From: Candidatus Latescibacterota bacterium | Lineage (GTDB): Bacteria > Latescibacterota > UBA2968 > UBA8231 | DNA: 9,384 nt | Direction: 5' to 3' | Assembly (NCBI GenBank): GCA_003529325.1 | Contig: DPVW01000294.1 | Span: 1-9,384, forward strand | In this document: positions 1-6,654 of the stretch, one piece after another | Numbering within the stretch: position 1 is the stretch's first letter | How the letters are laid out: the number at the start of each line of letters is the position of its first letter | Notes under the pieces: model-generated | The model's input: only the letters and a program-made list of their open reading frames with translations | Database searches by the model: none | Told to the model about the DNA's origin: nothing | Program-made: the position numbers and the translations under genes

Positions 1-151
1 CTCGCCGATGATGACCGGTCGGTCGGTATCGGCGGACAGTGTGTGGCGTGACATCGCACAGACGCTGCATGACGGGTTCCTCGGCCAGGACGGATGACGC
101 CAGCAGGCGCAGGAGGGTGAGGGCGGCAGGGAGAAGGCGGTACCGGATCAT
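1..151 (-). CDS. Possible N-terminus of an exported protein, cut by the window edge
   Basis: Reading leftward from an ATG at 149-151, the frame stays open for 50 codons to the window edge. The first 23 residues look like a Sec signal peptide: basic start (MIRYR), hydrophobic core (LLPAALTLLRLLASS) and a VLA cleavage site before EEPVMQRLCDVT. No convincing ribosome binding site precedes the ATG. After about residue 35 the reading becomes arginine-rich (VRRYRPTGHHRR), while a neighbouring frame reads the more protein-like RHTLSADTDRPVIIGE. That suggests a frameshift near base 45, or that the signal peptide is a chance reading. I do not recognise the family. Confidence 0.3.
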   Translation of the reverse strand, partial: MIRYRLLPAALTLLRLLASSVLAEEPVMQRLCDVTPHTVRRYRPTGHHRR

Positions 152-421
152 TTGGACACGGGATTCGGGCAGGATTCGGGTCACGAGTAACGCTACTATT
201 ATAGTGTCCTGTGGCAGAAATCCGTCGCCATTCGGCCGCCGATCCATCCCGTCTCGACACCCGAATTTGCCACCGTATCTCTGCGACAAGACACGGATAT
301 GATATATATTGACTCTCCGCAAGGCCTCGGAGTCTCCAAAGTCGAAGTTTTTGGTTGGTGTTTCTGTTCGATGCTTGTGTCTCCAGTGGTTTGATCTCTG
401 ATACCTTGTCTCAAAGCTGCG
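152..421. other. Stretch without a gene beside the IS110 remnant
   Basis: No reading frame here resembles a protein on either strand. The stretch holds a short AT-rich patch (about 297-311) and an imperfect inverted repeat at 311-334 (GACTCTCCG paired with CGGAGTC, two-base bulge, no T-run). It lies directly beyond the 3' end of the decayed IS110-family transposase gene. In the IS1111-type branch of that family the non-coding end carrying the guide (bridge/seek) RNA lies downstream of the transposase, so part of this stretch could be element-derived. I cannot see its outer boundary. Confidence 0.3.
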
Positions 422-805
422 TCATAGCGCCTGACGTGGCATCGTCTCGCAAGCGATGGCCCAGATGAAACCGAGCAGTTCGCGGCTCACGGCTGTAGCC
501 ACTTTGCAGCTGGCTTTGCCTCGGGCCGGATCCGATCACCCGGACGGCGTGGGATCATCGACGAGGCGACCACGGTGCATTCGTGCCCCATCTGCGTCAG
601 CTGTCGAAAGACGCCATATCCACAAGGCCCGGCTCCGTAGCAGAAACGTAGACGCGTCTTGCCATCGTCCAAGCGATGGGCCAACTTGGCCACCGCCTCC
701 GGCCTGTTGGCGATGTCACTGTAGATCACAAGGCGTCGTTTGCCGCAATCCCAACTATGCCACCGTCATCGACTCCATATGCTGATCCAACGCGACGATC
801 TTCGT
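422..805 (-). pseudogene. IS110-family transposase remnant (internal deletion, frameshift, nonsense codon)
   Basis: Three pieces of an IS110-family (DEDD, RuvC-like) transposase are readable in order. The N-terminus (805 to about 740) reads TKIVALDQHMESMTVA and then hits TAG at 755-757. The next piece is in another frame (729 to about 530): DIANRPEAVAKLAHRL, then RLRFCYGAGPCGYGVFRQLT and SSMIPRRPGDRI. The C-terminal end, back in the first frame (about 520 to 422), reads KVATAVSRELLGFIWAIACE and finishes MPRQAL-stop. Intact members are roughly 300-400 residues, so most of the middle, including the later catalytic acids, is deleted near 520-530. The usual Glu of the CYEAGP motif is Gly here, so a catalytic residue is also lost. 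There is no start codon before TKIVALD (GCT at 806-808). It is certainly inactive. Confidence 0.85.
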
Positions 806-807
806 AG

Positions 808-1293
808 CGGGGTACGTTGCAGCTGATCTTCGCCGGCAAGGTACTCGGCGTGCTCCTGCGCGTAGCCCTGGCGCTTGTGCCCGCAGCGGTGCTCCGCGTG
901 TGGGGATTGTACCTCACACTGGCGCACGGACTCGATACGCAGAGCGGGTACCGTGTGCTGCTCATGCTGCTGACGACGGCTGCCTACCTCATGCTGTTCG
1001 CCAATCTCGGGATCTGGGCATCGGCGTTGGCTCGTCGCCCGAGCGCGGCGCTGATGCTGGCCCTACGACGCCATATCCCTGGGAATCGTGCTGTCCTGCC
1101 TTTCGCCGATGGCCCCGTACACCTACCTGCTGACAGATATCGCCCGTACCGGCGTACAGGACCAGCTACATTTCCGCGGCGAAGGCTAGGCGTCAGCCTG
1201 GCAACAGCAGGTCCCCGTGTACAGCCGGGATCCCTGTACATCGTACTGTTCCTCATGGGCGCCTATCGGGCGTTGGTCCGGCTGGAGCCGTGA
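808..1293 (+). pseudogene. ABC-2-type transporter permease fragment, frameshifted
   Basis: From 808 the frame encodes LIFAGKVLGVLLRVALALVP and, later, a second hydrophobic segment (YRVLLMLLTTAAYLMLFANL) followed by GIWASALARRPSAALMLAL. The pattern, with GK at the start of a membrane helix and a helix followed by SALxRRPxxAL, is typical of ABC-2 permeases of the NosY/DUF3526 kind. At about 1062 the sense moves to the next frame (YDAISLGIVLSCLSPMAPYT, then YLLTDIARTGVQDQL), which stops at TAG 1187-1189. A final hydrophobic piece (LYIVLFLMGAYRALVRLEP) returns to the first frame and ends at TGA 1291-1293. An in-frame TAG at 805-807 and the IS110 remnant abut the left side, so the N-terminal half and any ATPase partner are absent. 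The family assignment rests on pattern only; the frameshifts could be assembly errors. Confidence 0.55.
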
Positions 1294-1307
1294 GCAGCGC
1301 CCCTTCC

Positions 1308-1313
1308 AAGGAG
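1308..1313 (+). promoter_or_regulatory. Ribosome binding site fixing the start at 1323
   Basis: AAGGAG lies nine bases before the ATG at 1323. It supports that start over the upstream GTG at 1290, which would add 11 residues unlike the family and overlaps the end of the preceding permease remnant. Confidence 0.7.
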
Positions 1314-1322
1314 AAGTCAGCG

Positions 1323-2510
1323 ATGAAGATCACCGATCTGAAGTGCACCATTCTGGGCAGCAACCCCGTCATCCGGATTACGACCGACGAAGGCATATGC
1401 GGCTGGGGCGAGGCGGAATCCTCCAAACATTACCTGAAGTCCCACGTCCTCTTCTACCGGGATCTCATTCTGGGAGAAGATCCGACCAATGTCGAGCGGG
1501 TGATGCTCAGGATCCGCAGAATGGGAAGCTTCAAACCCTGGGGCAGTGCGGTCAGTGCCATAGAGATGGCGCTCTGGGATATCGCCGGCAAGGCGGCGGG
1601 GGTGCCGGTGTACAAGCTGCTCGGGGGCAAGGTGCGCGACAAGGTCCGCGTCTACAATGGCGCCGTAAGGTTTCCGATGAACGGCCAGGCTCCTGAGGAC
1701 TACGCCGAGAGCATGGCGCGGATGAAAGCGTGCGAGGAGGGATTTTCGATCATTAAACAGGGCGTCGGATTTCACGGCCCGATGATCAAGGAAGACCCCA
1801 GCAGGTTCTTTGGGGAGGTGCAGGGAGGCCGGGGGCTGACCCGGGGATTGCTGACCGAACGCGGTTTCCATCACGTGATCGACTGCGTGCGGGCCATGAA
1901 AGAGGTGCTGGGAGACGAAGTGGGCCTGGCACTCGACTGCGGTCCTGGTTTTATGGTACCCGACGCGATTCGCCTCGCCCGGGCGCTGGAGCCACTCAAC
2001 GTGATGTGGCTCGAGGATATGATCACCGGCGACTACACTCCCTACGTGTTGGCCGATCTCTATCGAGACGTGACGATGAGTTCCTCAACGCCGATTCACA
2101 CGGGGGAGCAGATCTATCTGCGGCAGAACTTCGTCGATCTGATCGAAAAACAGGCGGTCAACATCGTCGGTCCGGACCCGGCCGATGTCGGTGGCATCGC
2201 CGAACTCAAGTGGGTCGCCGAATACGCCGATCTACACGGCATCCTGATGGCGCCGCACGGCGTGTTCGACGGTCTGATCGGCCTGGCAGCCCTCGTCCAG
2301 GTCTGCGCCACGTTGCCGCAGAATTTCATCGCCTTCGAGTATCCCACCGGCAATCCGGCCTGGTGGTACGATATCGTCGAAGGGTTGCCGGATCGGATCG
2401 TCGAAGAGAGTATGATCGAGGTCTGGGACCGGCCGGGACTGGGTGTCGAGATCATCGCCGAGGAAGCCAAGCAATATCTGCCCGAAGGAGACGAAGATTT
2501 CTTCGATTGA
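1323..2510 (+). CDS. Mandelate racemase/muconate lactonizing enzyme-family protein (enolase superfamily)
   Basis: A 395-residue protein, a normal full length for sugar-acid dehydratases and racemases of this superfamily, which abstract the proton alpha to a carboxylate on a divalent-metal centre. The N-terminal capping domain (about 1-115) ends in the hallmark AIEMALWDIAGKAAGVPVYK and LLGGK. In the barrel the metal ligands appear to be D205 (LDCGPGF), E231 (WLED) and E262 (HTGEQ). D285 and H312 (MAPHG) are 27 residues apart, matching the Asp-His dyad of mandelate racemase, and K145 may be a second-face base. The position after the first ligand is CGP, rather than the AN or FH of many dehydratases, so the substrate cannot be named; D-galactonate dehydratase-like enzymes seem nearest by eye. 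It is intact, follows the permease relic by 29 bases and converges on the sulfatase gene. Likely cytoplasmic sugar-acid catabolism. Confidence 0.92.
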   Translation: MKITDLKCTILGSNPVIRITTDEGICGWGEAESSKHYLKSHVLFYRDLILGEDPTNVERVMLRIRRMGSFKPWGSAVSAIEMALWDIAGKAAGVPVYKLLGGKVRDKVRVYNGAVRFPMNGQAPEDYAESMARMKACEEGFSIIKQGVGFHGPMIKEDPSRFFGEVQGGRGLTRGLLTERGFHHVIDCVRAMKEVLGDEVGLALDCGPGFMVPDAIRLARALEPLNVMWLEDMITGDYTPYVLADLYRDVTMSSSTPIHTGEQIYLRQNFVDLIEKQAVNIVGPDPADVGGIAELKWVAEYADLHGILMAPHGVFDGLIGLAALVQVCATLPQNFIAFEYPTGNPAWWYDIVEGLPDRIVEESMIEVWDRPGLGVEIIAEEAKQYLPEGDEDFFD

Positions 2511-2534
2511 GGTGTGTGAGGGTATGGCGTGCTA

Positions 2535-3950
2535 TTACGGCCCCGCCGGTCCGGCTTTCTCGATGAACCGTCTCTCCTGCTGACTCGTGAGCACCTGTTG
2601 CTCGACAGCTTGTGGATCTCCCCAGATCTGTAACAGGCGCTCGTGCATGTCACGCAGGAGGTTGCCATGTTCCGGCGATGCCGCCAGGTCGTCGAACTCG
2701 CCGGGGTCTGACGCGGTGTTGAACAGCTCCGGGGCGTCGCCCAGGCTGATGTTGAGTTTGTGCTTGCCTTTCTTGAGCATGCCCACTGGACGGAGGACTC
2801 CGTGGGCGAGGTACTCGCAGAACGCCTCGTCCTTCCAGGATGCCGTGTCGCCGTCGATGAGGGGCATCAAGCTGTCGCCGTCGAGCGGAGCCACGTCGTC
2901 GGGCGCCGCACCCGCAGCCTCGACGATGGTTGCCACCAGGTCCACGAGCGACACGTTCTGGGGTATGCGTGATCCACGCGGAATGCGTCCGGGCCAGGCG
3001 ATCTGCAAAGGAATCCGTGACGAGGCTTCATACATGTTGGACTTCCGCCACATGCCGTGTTCGCCGTTCATCTCGCCGTGATCTGAGGTGTGGATGATGA
3101 TGGTGTTGTCGAGCTGGCCGGATGCTTCGAGAGAGTCGATCAGTCGGCCGATTTTTTCGTCGAGATAGGTGATGAGGCCATAGTATCCGGCGCGGCCTCG
3201 GCGCACGAGCTCGGGAGAAAAGTCGGCGAGGCCAAACATGCGACGCATGCGCTGGTAGACGGGGTGCATGCTCTGCAGATGGCCCTCCGGTATGTCCGGC
3301 ATGTCGATCTGGTCGAGAGGATACAGGTCCCAGAATCGTTGCGGCACAACGAGCGGGAAATGGGGTGCGATGAAGCCGACGTTGAGACACCAGGGCTGTG
3401 CCGTTCGCGCCGGATCCTTGATGTAGGCCAGGGCTGCTGCTTCCACCTGGTCATCCACTTCGATGGAGGTCGTAGTACCAGGCCCGGCTTCCTCGACGCC
3501 GCCCCAGGGTCGCCTGACATCGATGATGCCCGCCTGCCAATCGGGTGCGCCCCGTGGGACCCCGTTCTCCGTCCAGCTTTCGGCGTGCAGATCTCGTGCG
3601 AGTTGGGTGTGAAAGCCGTGCAGCTGGTCCGGACCGCAGAAATGCTGTTTGCCCGACAGGGCGACGTCGTATCCGGCGTTGCTCAGACGGTGGGCCCACG
3701 TGACCGCGCCGGTGGACAGGGGAAAGCCGTTGTCATAGGCGCCGATTCTGCTGATATAGCGCCCGGTCATGAATGACATACGCGAGGGACCGCAGATCGG
3801 TGAGTTGCAGTAGGCGTTATCGAAGGTGACCCCCATCCCGGCGAGTCGCTCCATGTTGGGCGACTGCACCAGCGCATGGCCGTGGACGCTGCTGAACTGT
3901 GGCGCGTGCTCATCGGACATGATGATGAGAATGTTGGGTCGGTCGGGCAT
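2535..3950 (-). CDS. Type I sulfatase (formylglycine-dependent, choline-sulfatase-like subgroup)
   Basis: 471 residues, full length for the family. The sulfatase signature is CGPSR (C53-R57) within SPICGPSRMSFMTGR; C53 would be oxidised to formylglycine by a maturase not encoded here. Other active-site residues visible are D13 with E14 (IIMSDEH), K101 and H103 (LSGKQHF), H197 (APHFP), D290-H291 (TSDHGE) and K303 (WRKSNMYE). The stretch AYDNGFPL followed by SGKQHFCGPDQLHGF resembles choline sulfatase (BetC)-type enzymes, but that does not fix the substrate. The protein starts MPDRPNILII with no signal peptide, so it should act in the cytoplasm on an imported sulfate ester. Two decayed stubs lie just upstream on the same strand, and an enolase-superfamily gene converges downstream. 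The sequence looks intact. Confidence 0.93.
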   Translation of the reverse strand: MPDRPNILIIMSDEHAPQFSSVHGHALVQSPNMERLAGMGVTFDNAYCNSPICGPSRMSFMTGRYISRIGAYDNGFPLSTGAVTWAHRLSNAGYDVALSGKQHFCGPDQLHGFHTQLARDLHAESWTENGVPRGAPDWQAGIIDVRRPWGGVEEAGPGTTTSIEVDDQVEAAALAYIKDPARTAQPWCLNVGFIAPHFPLVVPQRFWDLYPLDQIDMPDIPEGHLQSMHPVYQRMRRMFGLADFSPELVRRGRAGYYGLITYLDEKIGRLIDSLEASGQLDNTIIIHTSDHGEMNGEHGMWRKSNMYEASSRIPLQIAWPGRIPRGSRIPQNVSLVDLVATIVEAAGAAPDDVAPLDGDSLMPLIDGDTASWKDEAFCEYLAHGVLRPVGMLKKGKHKLNISLGDAPELFNTASDPGEFDDLAASPEHGNLLRDMHERLLQIWGDPQAVEQQVLTSQQERRFIEKAGPAGP

Positions 3951-3955
3951 ATCAG

Positions 3956-3960
3956 TCCTT
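3956..3960 (-). promoter_or_regulatory. Ribosome binding site of the sulfatase gene
   Basis: Read on the minus strand, AAGGA stands five bases before the ATG at 3950. It supports the start MPDRPNIL, which also begins exactly where sulfatase homology begins. Confidence 0.65.
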
Positions 3961-3976
3961 TGACGAGTTGGTTCGT

Positions 3977-4093
3977 TCAGTAGATATAGTGCAGGGTTGA
4001 ATCGGTGTAGGGATCATCGAAGCTGCCTGCGGGCAGCTCTGCCTCGTCGACCCTTGCGCCGATGCCGATCATGCCGATCGGTTGCCGGAGCCC
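3977..4093 (-). pseudogene. C-terminal stub of an unidentified, possibly enolase-superfamily, protein
   Basis: An open stretch of 38 codons between TGA at 4094-4096 and TGA at 3977-3979 reads PIGMIGIGARVDEAELPAGS and then ends FDDPYTDSTLHYIY. It has no start of its own and looks like a real protein tail rather than random sequence. The run GIGARVDEAEL resembles the GLGVEIxEE segment near the C-terminus of mandelate racemase-family enzymes (compare PGLGVEIIAEE in the gene at 1323), so this may be the tail of a lost third member. It ends 26 bases before the sulfatase start, which would suit an ancestral gene pair. The identification is weak. Confidence 0.35.
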
Positions 4094-4271
4094 TCAACCA
4101 GCTCGCTTCGTTCAGCTTTCCGTCGATGGTGATCGCACCGGCCGGGCGATAGGCGATGTACTGCCAGGGATGAAAGCCGCCTCGCTGGGCACTCGCCCCG
4201 GAAGCCACGATGAGGTAGTCGGCCGACCGCACAGCCTCCATCCGCTCGGTTTCAGGCGTGAAAGCCCACAA
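4082..4271 (-). pseudogene. CBM9-like carbohydrate-binding protein, N-terminal fragment
   Basis: Reading leftward, the frame encodes HPWQYIAYRPAGAITIDGKL followed by NEASWLRAPATD. This matches the opening of family 9 carbohydrate-binding modules and related beta-sandwiches (YxxYRxxxPIxIDGxLdExxWxxAPxxD). An intact domain would continue for about 150-200 residues, but homology stops at about 4082 and the frame becomes arginine-rich, while a neighbouring frame takes up the tail described at 3977-4093. A deletion that joined two genes is the simplest reading. An ATG at 4241 (MEAVRSADYLIVASG) could be the original start; no clear ribosome binding site is seen. It lies 57 bases beyond the stop of the exported protein at 4329, in the same direction, so it may have been part of that operon. 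Confidence 0.5.
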
Positions 4272-4328
4272 CGACCGCCCCGCGTGACGGCGGCGATCCC
4301 GCTGGCCGAATCTAGCAAGTGTCCCGAG

Positions 4329-6608
4329 TCAGTAGGCGACGTTGATGATTCGGTAGACCGTCCGCTCGCCGACATCGGCAAGCAGGGAGATGCGGCAGAC
4401 GTAGGACCCCGGGGGCAGCAGTTGTCCACCATCGTCGCGTCCATCCCAGGAGTGGCCGCCGTCGACGGCGGCCACGATCCTCAGTGTGCGGCCGGACAGG
4501 TCGTGAATCGTCACGACAGGAGATGTCGCTTCTATCTTGGCCAGGGCAAAGCGGATCTGTGCCTCGTCGTTGATCCCGTCACCGTTCGGTGTCATCAGCG
4601 GAGTGACCACCACCGCACGGATCAGGGCCCCCCCGGTGGCGACGGAGGGCACGAAGACCGTCGTCGAGTGCTGGTCCTCGGGTCGCATGCCCTGCTGCAG
4701 AGGATCGCCGACGACACTGACCCATCCATTAAAAACGGTAGCATTCTGCTGGATCCGCATCTGGAACATGACCTCGACGGAGTCTCTCTGGATCAGTTCC
4801 GGCAGGTCGATGCGCAGGGAGTCGGCGATCATCTCTACCGCCAGCGGCACCACCGGGTCGCCGCCGACGCTGATCTCGACGTCGCCCACTTGATCGGGCA
4901 CCTGGATGACGACGCGATCGAAGCCGCGATCACCGAAGCGGAAGGTTGGCTTGATGACGTAGGTGAAACTCTGCAGCGAATCGAAGGCCGCTTCACGTGG
5001 CAGGACGCGGCTCTGTACGCCGCCGCTGATCAGGGCGTCGTCGAAATGCAGAACGATGTTGCGCAGCAGGGGCGCTACGTCGGGATCGTCGTTGCCGAGC
5101 CTGACCTGCAATTGGGCGAATCGACGCGGCGAAGGCGACAGGAACACCTCGTCCTGGCTTGAGTAGACAGTACTCCAGCCGGACCAGTCCGAACCGCGCC
5201 GCTGGATTTCGACGATGTCCTGCTTCTGTGAGCTGGGCAGCTTGTTCCACTGCGCTTCGGATATGTCAACGCCGCTCTTGCTGTAGAACTTCCGCTCGAT
5301 GAGGAAGGTGTCACCCGTCTGCGAGCGGATCTCGATGAACGTTCCGGGCGGCAAATCAGCGTCCCACGTTAGCCGGCGAATGCTCTTGGTGCCGCCTAGG
5401 TCGATGAAATCGGATTCCATGACCGCGTCAGCGACGTACCCCTGGCCGAAGAGGTAGAGATCCGTGAACGTTGTCAGCAGACACTGGCTGCACTCGGGTA
5501 CGTTGATGCGCCGCAAGAACAGGTATCTCGCCTTGCGACTCGAAAAATTGAGATCAAACACGCTTCGCGGCGGGGTGAAGGTATTGTCGATTGTGGACAG
5601 ATGCAGAAAGTCGAAGGGACTGCGAATCCGGTTCTGCGTCAGTCCAACCGCCTCGGACCCGTCAGACGTAGTCAACTCGAAATTTCCCGGGATATCGCCG
5701 CGGAAATTTCTGAGGTGGTAGTAGGCCTCGTCGATCCAGTACGTCGCCCCCAGATCGATCTCGAACCAATGGCCGCTGTCGATCCAGTCAGCGGTCCCCG
5801 AAATCGTCCATACCGTATTCTTGTCTCCGTCGACGAGCCCCAACAGGTTGCCCTTGTCCGTTCCGCCCCGAACGCCGCCGCCGCGCTCGACGCTGCCGAG
5901 GACGGCGTTGTCGCCAATGGTTATCACCTCGATCTTCGCCAACGCCGCATTCGGCTGGTGCTTCTCGACGACGAAGCGTACGTGCTGTGTCCTCATGAAC
6001 CGCAACGTGTCTCCGTCTCCCGTCGTCAGATGCTCGCCGGTGGCGGCGCCCGTCACTACCGTCTCCAGGTCGTACTCGACGACGCGCTCGGTGTTGGGCT
6101 CCGTCACCTGGCCGACGCGGGAGAAAACAAAAACGTCCCTCGTGTTCGAGGCGCGGACGCCATCGTTGATGAAGACGCTGAAGGTGCGGAAGGGCTTGAC
6201 ATCGAGTGTGTCCGGGAAGGTGAGGCGGACCTTCTTCGCCAGGACCATGCGACCCAGGTCGATTTCGACGAACCAGTCCTCCACGACGTCGGCGGAGTCC
6301 GGCTGCCACCACGTGTCCGAGCGGCCGTCGATGAGGTTGTCCGCCGTCGCTGTCCCGGAGCCGACAACGTGGATCCCGCCGGGGATCGGCTCTTTCTGAC
6401 TCTTGCTTGCATGCTGGAACGCGCGCGCGTCCAGGCCGGCATCGGTGTCTTTGTCAATGCGACTCAGGCCGATGGTCCCATCGGCATTCGGGATCACGGC
6501 GCCTTGGGGAAATGTCCAGCTGTCCCAATCTGACTGGCGCTCGAGGCGGAGCTCGTCGGCGAAGGCTCCCATGCTCCATACGGCGACTGCGATGACTGCT
6601 AGTCTCAT
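4329..6608 (-). CDS. Exported discoidin-domain protein with C-terminal FlgD/CHU_C-like Ig domain
   Basis: 759 residues from the ATG at 6608, chosen because it opens with a clear signal peptide (MRLAVIAVAVWSMGAFA, then DELRLERQ) preceded by GGTGG on the minus strand. A start at 6806 would add 66 residues that lie within the upstream gene's sequence. Two galactose-binding (F5/8 type C-like) modules are visible: NLIDGRSDTWW at about 91-101 with DWFVEIDLG at 111-119, and LVDGDKNTVW at about 258-267 with HWFEIDLG at 280-287. A beta-rich middle follows (WSGWSTVY; RFAQLQVRL). The C-terminal domain (about 672-759) begins TPNGDGIND, contains VTIHDLSGRT and PPGSYVCRI, and ends INVAY. FlgD/CHU_C-like Ig domains at this position are linked to envelope export or anchoring in FCB bacteria. 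Role inferred: cell-surface or secreted glycan-binding protein; no catalytic motif seen. It starts 46 bases after its paralogue, so co-transcription is likely. Confidence 0.85.
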   Translation of the reverse strand: MRLAVIAVAVWSMGAFADELRLERQSDWDSWTFPQGAVIPNADGTIGLSRIDKDTDAGLDARAFQHASKSQKEPIPGGIHVVGSGTATADNLIDGRSDTWWQPDSADVVEDWFVEIDLGRMVLAKKVRLTFPDTLDVKPFRTFSVFINDGVRASNTRDVFVFSRVGQVTEPNTERVVEYDLETVVTGAATGEHLTTGDGDTLRFMRTQHVRFVVEKHQPNAALAKIEVITIGDNAVLGSVERGGGVRGGTDKGNLLGLVDGDKNTVWTISGTADWIDSGHWFEIDLGATYWIDEAYYHLRNFRGDIPGNFELTTSDGSEAVGLTQNRIRSPFDFLHLSTIDNTFTPPRSVFDLNFSSRKARYLFLRRINVPECSQCLLTTFTDLYLFGQGYVADAVMESDFIDLGGTKSIRRLTWDADLPPGTFIEIRSQTGDTFLIERKFYSKSGVDISEAQWNKLPSSQKQDIVEIQRRGSDWSGWSTVYSSQDEVFLSPSPRRFAQLQVRLGNDDPDVAPLLRNIVLHFDDALISGGVQSRVLPREAAFDSLQSFTYVIKPTFRFGDRGFDRVVIQVPDQVGDVEISVGGDPVVPLAVEMIADSLRIDLPELIQRDSVEVMFQMRIQQNATVFNGWVSVVGDPLQQGMRPEDQHSTTVFVPSVATGGALIRAVVVTPLMTPNGDGINDEAQIRFALAKIEATSPVVTIHDLSGRTLRIVAAVDGGHSWDGRDDGGQLLPPGSYVCRISLLADVGERTVYRIINVAY

Positions 6609-6654
6609 TCGTCCACCCAGTTCGTGAACCTGCGGTTGCACCTGCACACACACA

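Noticed and set aside
163..185. Short direct repeat of ATTCGGG
   Set aside because: Two seven-base copies are too short to mean a mobile element end or a repeat array.
311..334. Inverted repeat as an intrinsic terminator
   Set aside because: The stem is short with a two-base bulge and no T-run follows on either strand.
1290..1322. GTG start at 1290 for the enolase-superfamily gene
   Set aside because: A good ribosome binding site stands before the ATG at 1323, and homology begins at MKITDLK.
3090..3776. Plus-strand reading frame (228 codons) opposite the sulfatase
   Set aside because: The sulfatase on the minus strand has all expected active-site motifs; this frame has none.
4062..5162. 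Long plus-strand reading frame (366 codons) opposite the 759-residue exported protein
   Set aside because: It is antisense to a gene with a signal peptide and recognisable domains; its composition (Asp, Arg and Gly-rich) is what GC-rich DNA gives opposite a real gene.
5601..6533. Plus-strand reading frame (310 codons) opposite the same gene
   Set aside because: Antisense shadow of the discoidin-domain coding region, with no family resemblance.
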